Positions 53,078-61,865 of a DNA stretch of 64,000 nucleotides are shown here, piece after piece (position 1 is the first letter of the stretch; every line of letters begins with the position of its first letter). This DNA is from Paraburkholderia kururiensis (GTDB taxonomy: Bacteria > Pseudomonadota > Gammaproteobacteria > Burkholderiales > Burkholderiaceae), in contig NZ_CP139965.1 in NCBI RefSeq assembly GCF_034424375.1, forward strand, positions 1,860,001 through 1,924,000, given 5' to 3'. The translations under genes and the position numbers were made by a program. Below the pieces are notes generated by a model. The model searched no databases, was not told where the DNA came from, and saw nothing but the letters and a program-made list of their open reading frames with translations.

Positions 53078-54208
53078 ATGGTCAATCGTGGTTTGAGCTT
53101 CGTAATGCTATTGACGTTGGGCGGCCTGTCATCATCGTTTGTCGTGGCTGCGCCCAAAGACGATTTCTCGTTCTTTCATGACTTCAAGAACTGGGAAGTC
53201 GTTTGCGACAACGTGAAACGCTGCGTGGTGCAGGGGGCCAACGACGAAGCCGGGGAGGGCGAGGAGGTCGTGGTATGGCTTTCGCGTGATGCCGGACCAG
53301 ACGGCGGAATGCGACTCGAAGTCGCTTCTGGGAAGGCGGTTAGCGCGGATCAGATGCGCATCGACGCGCGCGCATTCAGTACTGATCCGGCGAAATGGAA
53401 AACGTGGCAGGCAGATTCGGCTCAATCGTACGGCAGACGCATGGCCACCAACGACGTCTCCGTGATCACCGCCTGGGTGAGCGCGGCGCGGGATGCGCAA
53501 ACGATGAGCCTGGGTGATCCGGCTGCTGCGCACGCAAGGAAGCTCTCGCTGGCGGGTTTGAGTGCGGCGCTGCTTGCGGTGGACAGCGTACAGGGCCGGG
53601 TGGGGACGGTTACAGCATGGCGGCGAGCGGGAACGGCACCGGCATCGTCGGTACCGGCGCCGTTGCCTTTGCCTGGGGTCCCGCCGGCAGCGCCTGCGCC
53701 ACAGATGTCCGCGGCAGAGCAGCAACGGCTCGTTGACGCGACGTTCACGAGATTTCAGGCCGACGTCCAGGGCTGCTACATGGGCGACGACGAAGGACCG
53801 CTAAAAGCCGCCCCGAAGGGCAGCGGAGCGCAGGCGCTTTCGGCGAGCGACGCCCTGGTGATGCTCGACTGTGCGGACCCCTCGTACAACGGTGCCAGCC
53901 TGTGGTACCGAGTGAGCCGCAAGCCGCCCTTTGACGGTACGCGGCTGCAATTGAACGGGAACACCGGCGTAGGTGCCGATACGGACAGCGGAGAGCAGCT
54001 CAGCAACGGGCTCGCTGGCGCCCGCTACGACCCAGGGCAACGTTCGCTCGAGAGCTTCGAGCGGGAGCGCGGTATCGGCGATTGTGGCGCAGTGACCAGG
54101 TGGATCTTTGACGGCACGAAGTTCGTACTGGCAGCGCGTCGCATACAGGGCCAATGTGCTGGCATTGACGTGGATGACTGGCCGTCGCTATATCGCACGA
54201 GACCGTAA
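53078..54208 (+). CDS. DUF1176-like periplasmic protein
   Basis: 376 aa with a signal peptide (residues 5-24, LSFVMLLTLGGLSSSFVVA), start at 53078 after GAGGGG. The family features are the N-terminal FHDFKNWEVVCDNVKRC, paired cysteines along the chain, and C-terminal IGDCGAVTRWIFDGTKFVL. Role unknown; no enzyme motif. A Pro/Ala linker lies near residue 185-205 (PAPLPLPGVPPAAPAP). Confidence 0.8.
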   Translation: MVNRGLSFVMLLTLGGLSSSFVVAAPKDDFSFFHDFKNWEVVCDNVKRCVVQGANDEAGEGEEVVVWLSRDAGPDGGMRLEVASGKAVSADQMRIDARAFSTDPAKWKTWQADSAQSYGRRMATNDVSVITAWVSAARDAQTMSLGDPAAAHARKLSLAGLSAALLAVDSVQGRVGTVTAWRRAGTAPASSVPAPLPLPGVPPAAPAPQMSAAEQQRLVDATFTRFQADVQGCYMGDDEGPLKAAPKGSGAQALSASDALVMLDCADPSYNGASLWYRVSRKPPFDGTRLQLNGNTGVGADTDSGEQLSNGLAGARYDPGQRSLESFERERGIGDCGAVTRWIFDGTKFVLAARRIQGQCAGIDVDDWPSLYRTRP

Positions 54209-54603
54209 TGCGGCTCCGGGATTGAGTAACGGAGGAGCGGCACGTGCTGCGTAAGCGCCCGATCCCGGTTTGCCGTTGAGTTTGAACCTGCGAGGATCAA
54301 TAGGCTTGGTTTCGAATTCGACAACTGGGCGTCTTCGGGGGGCAACCCATCTTTCGGGTTGACTCTCAACGGCAGCAGGAACGAGCAATCAGGCGCATCG
54401 TCCGCTTTCGAACAGAACAAGCGGCTGCTTGCTCCGGCTCCGCAACCGGCCCATTCCGCACCTCCCCAAAAAAAACGCCCACCACTCACCGTCCCAAAAA
54501 GTGAATGGCGGGCGCAGCCGATGCGCGAGGGCTTGTCGCGCTTCCGGGACCGAAGATTCAGTTTCGCTTTCTGCCTTCCTCCATGCGGTGTTGCCGGGGC
54601 CGC
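54209..54603. other. 395-bp convergent intergenic region
   Basis: Between the DUF1176 stop and the convergent Usp gene stop. Holds the Usp terminator (54467-54514); nothing else was recognised. Confidence 0.5.
54467..54514 (-). terminator. rho-independent terminator of the usp operon
   Basis: Stem CGCCCACCACTCAC / GTGAATGGCGGGCG, 12 of 14 paired, loop of 11 nt. On the minus strand it is followed by eight T (A-run 54468-54475), a good intrinsic terminator about 90 bp after the Usp stop. Confidence 0.8.
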
Positions 54604-55467
54604 TCAATGCGACATCAATACCGGCACCGTCATCGCTTCCAGCATCGTGCGCGTCACGCCGCCCAGCACGCGTTCCTGCACTCGCGTGTGGCCGTACGCG
54701 CCCATTACGAGCAGGTCGGCATGCACGTCCGAAACGCGGTTCAGCAGCGACGCCCCCGCGCTCATGCCCGGCACGCGCGGCATAGTCGCGAACGACGCGC
54801 TCACGCCGTGGCGGGCCAGATAGGCGGCGAGGTCGATGCCCTCGGGGGCATCGAGCGAGTCCAGGTTCTCGTTGCGGCCCTGCTGCACGACCTGGATCGT
54901 CACGAAGCGTGCGCGACGCAGAATGGGCAGCGCATCGTGCACGGCGCGCGCGGCCTCGCGGCTCGCGTCCCACGCAATCAGCACGTTTTCGCCGAAGGTG
55001 CGCATCTTGCCGATGTACGGCAGCACGATGGCCGGCACGCCGCTCGCCATCACGAGGTCGCCCACGAAGTTGCCCGCGATGTAGGCCGCGGGATCGTCCG
55101 GGTCGTACTGGCCGAGCACGAGCACGTCGGCGTGGCGCGCATGCAGCGTGGCGGCGTCGATGGCCTCGCCGCGCGGTGCGCGCCATTCCGCCGAAATACC
55201 CGCCAGCCGCGCGGCTTCGTTGAAGCTTTCTTCCGCGCGGCGCGCCCGTTCGGCCTGCTGTGCTTCGTTCACGGCGAGGCGCAGGCTCTCGTCGTCGCGG
55301 TAGATGGGCCGGAACAGGTCCTGGCAGACCACATAGAGCCCGATCAGATGCGCGTCGTGGCGGCGCGCGAAATCGCAGGCGAAGGCGAGGCGCGCGGCCG
55401 CCTGCCGGCTGTCGTCCAGATGGACGAGGACGGTACGCCAGGCGGTGGTGCGAACGGACGCGTTCAT
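54604..55467 (-). CDS. tandem-domain universal stress protein
   Basis: 287 aa with two Usp domains. First: TVLVHLDDSRQAAARL and the LVLGQYDP segment; second: VLIAWDASREAARAVHDALP and LVMGAYGHTRVQERVLGG, a near-standard ATP-site motif. Start 55467 with AAGGAG upstream. It overlaps the preceding Usp gene by 4 bp, so the two are translated together. Confidence 0.92.
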   Translation of the reverse strand: MNASVRTTAWRTVLVHLDDSRQAAARLAFACDFARRHDAHLIGLYVVCQDLFRPIYRDDESLRLAVNEAQQAERARRAEESFNEAARLAGISAEWRAPRGEAIDAATLHARHADVLVLGQYDPDDPAAYIAGNFVGDLVMASGVPAIVLPYIGKMRTFGENVLIAWDASREAARAVHDALPILRRARFVTIQVVQQGRNENLDSLDAPEGIDLAAYLARHGVSASFATMPRVPGMSAGASLLNRVSDVHADLLVMGAYGHTRVQERVLGGVTRTMLEAMTVPVLMSH

Positions 55468-55991
55468 GACGGCTCCTTCGCGCTTTCGGGCGACGGTTCT
55501 GCCGCTGCGCCGTGCGCCGACTCGGGCAGATCGGCGTGGACTTCGCCGTGCGCCGGTATCAGCAGCACGGCGCAGGGCGCCGTACGCAGCACGCGTTCGG
55601 CCACGCTGCCGAGCACCAGCCGCCTGAAGCCGCGTCGTCCGTGCGTGCCCATTACGATGAGGTCGGCGGGCAGGGCCTGGGCGGCGAGCCGGATGCGATG
55701 TGCGACGTCCTCGCCGGGCGGCGCTACTTCCGCGATGGTCGGTGTGCCTCGCACGCCGTGGTCGGTCATGCGTTTGGCCGCGTCGGCCATGACGCGCGCG
55801 CCTTCGTCGCGAAACGCGTCGCGCACGATGGAGGGGTCGTAGCCCGGCGCGTCGAACGGCAGCACGGGAATGTCGATCACGTAGAGCGGCGTGAGCTGCG
55901 CGCCGCTTTGCTGCGCCAGCTGCAATGCCGCGTCGAGTGCGCGCGACGACGTTTCGCTACCGTCCAGCGCGACAAGAATTCGGGTGTACAT
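55464..55991 (-). CDS. universal stress protein
   Basis: 175-aa single-domain Usp. MYTRILVALDGSETSSR at the N-terminus; ATP motif GTHGRRGFRRLVLGS. C-terminal ~25 residues are a loose acidic tail. Start at 55991 with GAGG upstream. First gene of a two-gene usp operon with its own FNR-like box at 56051-56064. Confidence 0.92.
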   Translation of the reverse strand: MYTRILVALDGSETSSRALDAALQLAQQSGAQLTPLYVIDIPVLPFDAPGYDPSIVRDAFRDEGARVMADAAKRMTDHGVRGTPTIAEVAPPGEDVAHRIRLAAQALPADLIVMGTHGRRGFRRLVLGSVAERVLRTAPCAVLLIPAHGEVHADLPESAHGAAAEPSPESAKEPS

Positions 55992-56050
55992 GGCGGGCCT
56001 CGGGCTCGAATGGCATGACTTCAATCATCGTGGAGGACCGCCGGGCGGTC

Positions 56051-56064
56051 CTGATCTGGATCAA
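56051..56064 (-). promoter_or_regulatory. FNR-like box (TTGATCCAGATCAG on minus strand) with -10 GATGAT
   Basis: Nine of ten matches. On the minus strand GATGAT (56024-56029) starts 21 bp after the box. It lies in the gap between ackA and the usp pair, so these two genes can be induced separately. Confidence 0.78.
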
Positions 56065-56078
56065 GCGGCGGGGCCGCG

Positions 56079-57329
56079 TCAACGCAGAGCAACTGGGCGG
56101 GCGGCGTCGCCCAGCAGTTGCCACGCGCTGTGCGCGGCCACCCATTCTTCGTTGGTGGGTTCCACCACCACGGTGACGCGGCTCGACGGCGTCGAAATGA
56201 CGTGCGCATTGGCGCGGTTCGCGGCGCTGTCCAGTTCGATGCCGAGCCATTGCAGCGCCGCGCATACGCGCTCGCGCACGGGCGCCGAATGCTCGCCCAC
56301 GCCCGCCGTGAAGACGAGCATGTCGAGCCCGCCCAGCAGCGCCACCAGCGCGCCCGTTTCGCGCACGATGCGCCGCACGTAGAGCGCGAGCGCGTCGCGC
56401 GCGCGTTCGTCGTGACTTTCGGCTTCGAGCAGCACGCGCGGATCGCCGGAGGTTCCCGACACGCCCTTGAGCCCCGCTTCGTCGTAGAGCAGCCTGCCGA
56501 GCGCGCGGTGCGAAAGCCCGCGCACTTCGATCAGATGCAGCAGCACGCCGGGGTCGATGGAGCCGCAGCGCGTGCTCATCATGAGGCCGTCGAGCGCGGA
56601 GAAGCCCATCGTCGTGGCCACGCTTTGCAGGTTCTGGAGCGCGCAAAGGCTCGCGCCGCTGCCCAGATGCGCGGCCACCACGCGGCCGCGCGCCCGCGTG
56701 CCGAACGCCTCTTCCAGCGCGACCGACAGGTACTGGTACGAGAGCCCGTGAAAACCGTAGCGCCGCACGCCTTCGTCGAACATCGCATGCGGCAGCGGCA
56801 GCAACTGTTCGCAGCGCGGCAGCGTGCGGTGAAACGTGGTGTCGAACACGGCCACCTGCGGCACGCCGGGCAGGGCGCGCATCAGAATCTCGATGGCGCC
56901 GATGTTGTGCGGCTGATGCAGCGGCGCGAGCGGAATGAGCGTGCAGAGGTCGTCGAGCACGGCTTCGTTCACCACCACGGGCGCCGTGTGGCGCGCGCCG
57001 CCATGCACCACGCGATGCGCGACGGCGGCAAGCTGCACGTGATCGTTCTGCGTGCGCACCCATTCGATCACGGGCGCCAGCGCCGCGCGGTAAGGGTCGC
57101 CGTCCGACGCCCCGGCCTTGATGGCCACGTCGACGCCGTCCACGCGCATCCGCAGCGTTTCGCCGATGCCTTCCACTTCGCCCGAGCGCCGCGGCCGGCG
57201 CGGCGGACCTTCGCCGGGTCGATCGCTCATTGCACCGTGGTCCGGGCAATCGAACAGCGCGAACTTGATGCTGGACGAGCCAGCGTTGAGCACGAGAATG
57301 GCGGCGGACGTGGGTGTCGGTTCAGACAT
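56079..57329 (-). CDS. ackA: acetate kinase
   Basis: 416 aa. Acetyl phosphate + ADP gives acetate + ATP. Motifs: VLNAGSSSIKF near residue 15, RVVHGG, DTTFHRTLP, GFHGLS, HLGSGASL and FTAGVGEHS. Start is set at 57329 (an in-frame ATG at 57338 is too close to the ribosome site). A ~25-residue insertion with DRPGEGPPRRPRRSG follows strand 1. It lies 15 bp after a tandem Usp gene, so it should share the 58259 FNR-like promoter. Pairs functionally with pta at 61862. Confidence 0.95.
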   Translation of the reverse strand: MSEPTPTSAAILVLNAGSSSIKFALFDCPDHGAMSDRPGEGPPRRPRRSGEVEGIGETLRMRVDGVDVAIKAGASDGDPYRAALAPVIEWVRTQNDHVQLAAVAHRVVHGGARHTAPVVVNEAVLDDLCTLIPLAPLHQPHNIGAIEILMRALPGVPQVAVFDTTFHRTLPRCEQLLPLPHAMFDEGVRRYGFHGLSYQYLSVALEEAFGTRARGRVVAAHLGSGASLCALQNLQSVATTMGFSALDGLMMSTRCGSIDPGVLLHLIEVRGLSHRALGRLLYDEAGLKGVSGTSGDPRVLLEAESHDERARDALALYVRRIVRETGALVALLGGLDMLVFTAGVGEHSAPVRERVCAALQWLGIELDSAANRANAHVISTPSSRVTVVVEPTNEEWVAAHSAWQLLGDAARPVALR

Positions 57330-57344
57330 CGACGGCATCCGCCT

Positions 57345-58184
57345 TCAGTGCGACATCAGCACGGGCATTGTCATCGAGCGCAGCAGCGTACGCGTGGCGC
57401 CGCCCATCACGAGTTCCTGCCAGCGCGCGTGGCCGTAGCCGCCCATCACGACGAGGTCGGCGCCGGCATCGGCCGCGCGCGAGAGCAGCGTTTCGCCCAC
57501 CGGCACGCCCGACGCACTCTCGACCTCCACTACCTCCACGGTCACGCCGTGACGCGCGAGCACGAGCGCGATGTCCGCGCCGGGAATGCGGCTGCCGGCC
57601 GGCTCGCCGCGCGTGCCGTTGATGGTGAGCACCGTGGTCTTCTTCGCGTGTGCGAGCAGCGGCAGCGCGTCGTGCAGGGCGCGCGTGGCCTCGCGGCTGC
57701 CGTCCCAGGCCACCACGGCGCGATGGCCGACGGTGGGATACACGCCCGTGTACGGCACGAGCAGCACGGGCCGTCCGCAGGTCATCACGAGGTTTTCGGC
57801 GAAGTGGTCGGCGATATACGAGTCCGGGTCGTTGGGATCGTTCTGGCCCGCCACGATGAGGTCCGCATAACGCGCGCGGCGCGGCACGGAAAGGTTCGCG
57901 TATTCGGTGGTGGCGATCCATTCGCCTTCCACCTTCGCGCGCGCGATCTCGGCGTGAAAGAGCCGCTCCAGCGCCGCGCGGTGCTGCACGCGCTTGCGCT
58001 CGTGTTCGATGAAGTAATCGGCCGATCCGGCCATCACGTAGAACGAACGCGGCTCGGGCGTAAAGGTGGCGAAGAGGCCGGTGAGATGCGCCCCGAACTG
58101 GCTTGCGAGCCGCAGCGCGATTTCGAGGCGCGGGTGCGCCCGCTCGCTCGTATCGAGGTGAACAACGATGCTCTTGTAGCTCAT
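57345..58184 (-). CDS. tandem-domain universal stress protein
   Basis: 279 aa, two Usp domains: SIVVHLDTSERAHPRLEIAL and LIVAGQNDPND, then AVVAWDGSREATRALHDALP and LVVMGGYGHARWQELVMGG. Start at 58184 with CGGAGC upstream. Heads an operon with ackA under the strong FNR-like box at 58259-58272. It resembles the 54604 protein in layout, suggesting duplication within the locus. Confidence 0.92.
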   Translation of the reverse strand: MSYKSIVVHLDTSERAHPRLEIALRLASQFGAHLTGLFATFTPEPRSFYVMAGSADYFIEHERKRVQHRAALERLFHAEIARAKVEGEWIATTEYANLSVPRRARYADLIVAGQNDPNDPDSYIADHFAENLVMTCGRPVLLVPYTGVYPTVGHRAVVAWDGSREATRALHDALPLLAHAKKTTVLTINGTRGEPAGSRIPGADIALVLARHGVTVEVVEVESASGVPVGETLLSRAADAGADLVVMGGYGHARWQELVMGGATRTLLRSMTMPVLMSH

Positions 58185-58258
58185 CGCGCGTGCTCCGCAA
58201 AAAAGAGAACCAGGGTGACGGTATGCCATGGAGTCTAGAAAGCGCGGCGTGCGCGCCG

Positions 58259-58272
58259 TTGATTCAGATCAA
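58259..58272 (-). promoter_or_regulatory. perfect FNR box (TTGATTCAGATCAA) with -10 TAGACT
   Basis: All ten half-site positions match TTGAT-N4-ATCAA. On the minus strand TAGACT (58232-58237) starts exactly 21 bp after the box. Strongest site in the window. Confidence 0.88.
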
Positions 58273-58320
58273 GCGCAGATCAGGCGTGAAAGAGCGCCGC
58301 TTCGCCTCGCGCGTACCGCA

Positions 58321-58380
58321 AGACACACCGCGAACGCACTACGAACACTCCGCGGACACACCACGAACACACCGCACGCG
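58321..58380. repeat. degenerate CGAACAC / ACACACC repeats
   Basis: Units like ACACACCGCGAAC, TACGAACACTCCGCGG and ACACACCACGAAC recur with 12-20 bp spacing. Could be a slippage tract or clustered binding sites between two divergent promoters. Confidence 0.5.
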
Positions 58381-58417
58381 CACCGTCGATGCACCGCAGC
58401 AGGAACGCCTGGCAGGA

Positions 58418-58431
58418 TTGATACAGGTCAA
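58418..58431 (+). promoter_or_regulatory. FNR-like box (TTGATACAGGTCAA) with -10 TACAGT
   Basis: Nine of ten matches. TACAGT (58453-58458) starts exactly 21 bp downstream on the plus strand, a class II promoter for the phaP operon. The leader to the phasin start is about 140 nt. Confidence 0.83.
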
Positions 58432-58607
58432 CGCCGGCGAGGACCGCTCGCCTACAGTGAAACTCGACCATCCGGCTGCGGCGCGCTTCACGTCACTGAA
58501 CCGATCGCACGCATTGAATCGCGTGAACGGGGTGCGATGAGCGCGCCCAGGCCGGAGCGCCCGAACATGGGAACGCGCGGGGTCGTCGACTCACGAGGAA
58601 AGGGATC

Positions 58608-59189
58608 ATGGCAAACGAATACAACGCGTTGCTGGAAACCTGCCGGGCCAACGCGACCATTGCGCTACGCATGCTCGCGCTTGGCCAGCAATGGCGGCAG
58701 CAGGCGCTGACATGGCAGCAGCGCCGCATGGAGCGTGACCGCAACGCCGTGCAGCAGGCACTCGGCGCACTGGCTCACGCGCAGGACTGGAACGAGATGG
58801 TGGCGGGCTACCACACCGTGGTGCGCGACTACCTGAGCGCGAGCACCTCGCTCTGGCAGGACGGCATCCAGCTCGCCACGCAGGCGCCGCGCGAGGCCGG
58901 CAACGGCGTGCAGGACGCGCTGCGTCAGTGGCAGGGCGCCTGCGCCGGCGAGTGGCAGAAGCTCACTACCACCCACGGCGCCGCGCTGCCCATGCGCGAC
59001 TGGATGGCCGCGTTCGAGCGTACGGCGGAGTCGGTGGCGCATGCGGTCGCGCAGGCATCGAACTCATCGGCCTCATACCCGGCCTCCACGGCTGAAACAG
59101 CCGATGCGGCCTCAACGGCCGAGCCTTCGGTCCGACAAGCAGCCGCCGCACGTTCGCGCGCCGCGAAGGGAGACCGCCATGCCGACTAA
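58608..59189 (+). CDS. phaP: phasin-like PHB granule protein
   Basis: 193 aa, start 58608 with GAGGAAAGG upstream. All-helical with Trp/Gln-rich amphipathic helices (LALGQQWRQQALTWQQRR, VVRDYLSASTSLWQDGIQLA) and an Ala/Ser tail, typical of phasins that coat PHB granules. First gene of an operon with phaB, phaC and pta; its end overlaps phaB by 11 bp. Confidence 0.75.
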   Translation: MANEYNALLETCRANATIALRMLALGQQWRQQALTWQQRRMERDRNAVQQALGALAHAQDWNEMVAGYHTVVRDYLSASTSLWQDGIQLATQAPREAGNGVQDALRQWQGACAGEWQKLTTTHGAALPMRDWMAAFERTAESVAHAVAQASNSSASYPASTAETADAASTAEPSVRQAAAARSRAAKGDRHAD

Positions 59190-59925
59190 ACGCATTGCAT
59201 TCGTGACGGGCGGCATGGGCGGCCTCGGTGCCGCGATCAGCCGGCGGCTTCACGACGCCGGCATGACGGTGACGATGTCGCATTCCGAAGCCAACGATCA
59301 CGTCTCCACCTGGCTCACGCACGAGCTCGACGCGGGGCGCACGTTCCACGCCTACGAGGCCGACGTCGCCGACTTCGATTCCTGCGAACGCTGCGCGCAG
59401 CGCGTGCTCGAAGAGTTCGGCCAGATCGACGTGCTCATCAACAACGCCGGTATCACGCGCGACTCCACGTTCATGAAGATGAACAAGACCGATTGGGAGA
59501 CCGTGATCCGCACGGACCTCGACGCGCTCTTCAACATGACCAAGCCGTTCCTGCCCGGCATGGTGACGCGCCGCTTCGGCCGCATCGTGAACATCGGGTC
59601 GGTGAACGGCTCGCGCGGCTCGTTCGGGCAGACCAATTACTCGGCGGCGAAGGCGGGCATTCACGGCTTCACGAAATCGCTCGCGCTCGAAGTGGCGAAG
59701 CACGGTGTAACGGTCAACACCGTGTCGCCCGGCTTTCTCGCCACGCATATGGTGGAGGCCATACCGAAGGACGTGCTGGAGGCGAAGATCCTGCCGCAAA
59801 TTCCGGTCGGGCGCCTCGGCCAGCCCGACGAAGTGGCGGCGCTCATCGCGTTCCTGTGCTCGGACGACGCGAGCTTCATCACCGGCGCGAATCTCGCCAT
59901 CAACGGCGGCATGCACATGCAATGA
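59179..59925 (+). CDS. phaB: acetoacetyl-CoA reductase (PhaB type)
   Basis: 248-aa SDR, converting acetoacetyl-CoA to (R)-3-hydroxybutyryl-CoA with NAD(P)H. Signatures: FVTGGMGGLGAAISRRL, NNAGITRD, GSVNGSRG, YSAAKAGIHGF (catalytic Tyr/Lys) and the C-terminal ITGANLAINGGMHM. Start 59179 with GGGAGA upstream; overlaps phaP by 11 bp and phaC by 4 bp. The reaction also consumes reducing power, helpful under low oxygen. Confidence 0.95.
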   Translation: MPTKRIAFVTGGMGGLGAAISRRLHDAGMTVTMSHSEANDHVSTWLTHELDAGRTFHAYEADVADFDSCERCAQRVLEEFGQIDVLINNAGITRDSTFMKMNKTDWETVIRTDLDALFNMTKPFLPGMVTRRFGRIVNIGSVNGSRGSFGQTNYSAAKAGIHGFTKSLALEVAKHGVTVNTVSPGFLATHMVEAIPKDVLEAKILPQIPVGRLGQPDEVAALIAFLCSDDASFITGANLAINGGMHMQ

Positions 59926-61865
59926 CCGAGGCCAACGCACAGCCGCTCGCGCCGGCCAAGGCGCTCACGCCTGAAAACGAGCCGGTTTCGGGGAAACCCG
60001 CGAAGCGCACGAAGGCGCGCAAGGGCACCGCGCGTCATTCGGGGCGGGCCATCGAGCCCGTCGAGGTCACGCTGCATCCCGACCGGCTGCCTGCGCGCGC
60101 CACCCGCGACGATCCGCTCGATCGCGCCGCGCACGCCGCGCTCGCCATGGCAACGGGCGGTCTCTCGCCGGCTTCGATGGCGCTCGCCTGGCTCGACTGG
60201 AGCATGCATCTGGCGGCGTCGCCGGGAAAATGTCTGGAGCTGACGCTGCGCGCCTGGCGCGATGCCTGGCTGCCGGGCGCGGGCAGCGCGCTCGCGGCAT
60301 CGAGCGCGCCTCAGGTCCTGCTGGGCGCAACGCACGGTGCAGCGAGGGGTACAAGATCGGGCGCAACGCAAAACGAACAACCGGCCGCAGCCACTGCCGA
60401 CCCGCGCTTCGCCGCGCCGGCCTGGTCGCTCTGGCCGTTCTGCGTGTATCGCGACACGTTTCTCGGCATGCAGCGATGGTGGGAAGACGCCACCACGGGC
60501 GTGCCCGGCGTGGAGCGGCATCACGAAGAACTCGCGCGCTTCGGCGCGAGGCAATGGATCGACGCGTGGTCGCCCGGCAATTTCGTGGCGACGAATCCGG
60601 CCGTGCTCGAAGCCACGGCGAAGACGGGCGGCACGAACTTCGTCGCGGGCGCGCAGCACTGGCTCGCGGACTTCGAAGACATGGCGAGCCGTCACGTGGT
60701 GGGCCGCCCGCGCAGCCCGTCGGCCTACCAGCCGGGCCGCGACGTGGCCGTCACGCCGGGCAAGGTGGTGTGGCGCAACGCGCTCTGCGAGCTGCTGCAA
60801 TACGCGCCCAGCACGGCACACGTGGCGCGCGAACCGGTGTTCATCGTGCCGTCGTGGATCATGAAGTACTACATCCTCGACCTGCAGCCGCACGATTCGC
60901 TGGTGCGCTTCCTTGTCGATCAGGGCTATACGGTCTTCATGATGTCGTGGCGCAATCCGGGCGCCGAAGCGCGCGACCTGGGCCTCAACGACTATCTTTC
61001 CGATGGCCTGCTCGCGGCACTCGGCCAGGTGCGCGAGCGCTGCGCCGAGCCCGTGCATGCGGTGGGCTATTGCCTCGGCGGCACGCTGCTCGCCGTCGCC
61101 GCGGCGACGCTCGCACGCGACGGTCACACGGACGCGCTGCGCTCCGTCACGCTGCTCGCGGCGCAAACCGATTTCACGGAGCCCGGCGAACTCGGCCTCT
61201 TCATCGACGCGAGCGAACTGGCCGCGCTCGATGCGCTGATGTGGCGCCAGGGCTATCTGGACGGCGCGCAGATGGCCGCCGCGTTCCAACTGCTCAACGC
61301 GCGCGACCTGATCTGGTCGCGCATGATGAGCGAGTACCTGCTGGGGCGCCGCTCGAAGCCCAACGACCTGATGGCCTGGAACGCCGACACCACGCGCCTG
61401 CCGTATCGCATGCACACGGAGTACCTGCACAGCCTGTTTCTCGACAACGACCTCGCGGCCGGCCGCTATCACGTGGACGGACGCAACGTGGCGCTCTCCG
61501 ACATCGAATGGCCCATGTTCATGGTGGGCACCGAACGCGACCACGTGTCGCCGTGGCGCTCCGTCTACAAGCTGCTGCTCTTCACGCACAACCCGGTCAC
61601 GTTCCTGCTGACGGCGGGCGGTCACAACGCGGGCATCGTCTCCGAGCCGGGGCACGCCGGGCGTCACTACCGCTGCGCCACGCGCGAGCGCGGCGCGCCG
61701 TATCGCGGACGCCAGGAATTTCTCGACGAAACGCCCGTCACCGAAGGCTCATGGTGGCCGCGCTGGACCGCATGGCTGCGTACGCAGTCGAGCGGTGAAG
61801 TGAAAGCGCGCGCCGTGCCGGACGGCCTTTGCGATGCCCCCGGCACCTACATCTTCGAACCATGA
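59922..61865 (+). CDS. phaC: class I poly(3-hydroxyalkanoate) synthase
   Basis: 647 aa, polymerises hydroxyacyl-CoA to PHB on granules. Nucleophile Cys384 in the lipase-like box GYCLGG; Asp in GTERDHVSPW and His in TAGGHNAGIVSEPGH complete the triad. The first ~60 residues are Lys/Ala-rich extra sequence compared with the usual ~590 aa. Start 59922 overlaps phaB stop (ATGA); stop overlaps pta start (ATGA). Confidence 0.95.
   Translation: MTEANAQPLAPAKALTPENEPVSGKPAKRTKARKGTARHSGRAIEPVEVTLHPDRLPARATRDDPLDRAAHAALAMATGGLSPASMALAWLDWSMHLAASPGKCLELTLRAWRDAWLPGAGSALAASSAPQVLLGATHGAARGTRSGATQNEQPAAATADPRFAAPAWSLWPFCVYRDTFLGMQRWWEDATTGVPGVERHHEELARFGARQWIDAWSPGNFVATNPAVLEATAKTGGTNFVAGAQHWLADFEDMASRHVVGRPRSPSAYQPGRDVAVTPGKVVWRNALCELLQYAPSTAHVAREPVFIVPSWIMKYYILDLQPHDSLVRFLVDQGYTVFMMSWRNPGAEARDLGLNDYLSDGLLAALGQVRERCAEPVHAVGYCLGGTLLAVAAATLARDGHTDALRSVTLLAAQTDFTEPGELGLFIDASELAALDALMWRQGYLDGAQMAAAFQLLNARDLIWSRMMSEYLLGRRSKPNDLMAWNADTTRLPYRMHTEYLHSLFLDNDLAAGRYHVDGRNVALSDIEWPMFMVGTERDHVSPWRSVYKLLLFTHNPVTFLLTAGGHNAGIVSEPGHAGRHYRCATRERGAPYRGRQEFLDETPVTEGSWWPRWTAWLRTQSSGEVKARAVPDGLCDAPGTYIFEP

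Larger units (their letters stand above)
58185..58607. other. 423-bp divergent intergenic region with two FNR-like boxes
   Basis: Divides the minus-strand usp-ackA operon from the plus-strand phaP-phaB-phaC-pta operon. Each side has its own box at class II distance (58259, 58418). Between them is a degenerate ACGAACAC-rich repeat at 58321-58380. No gene was recognised. Confidence 0.65.

Noticed and set aside
30147..54603. Mobile element borders around the accessory segment
   Set aside because: No integrase, transposase, tRNA gene or matching terminal repeats were found at either edge.
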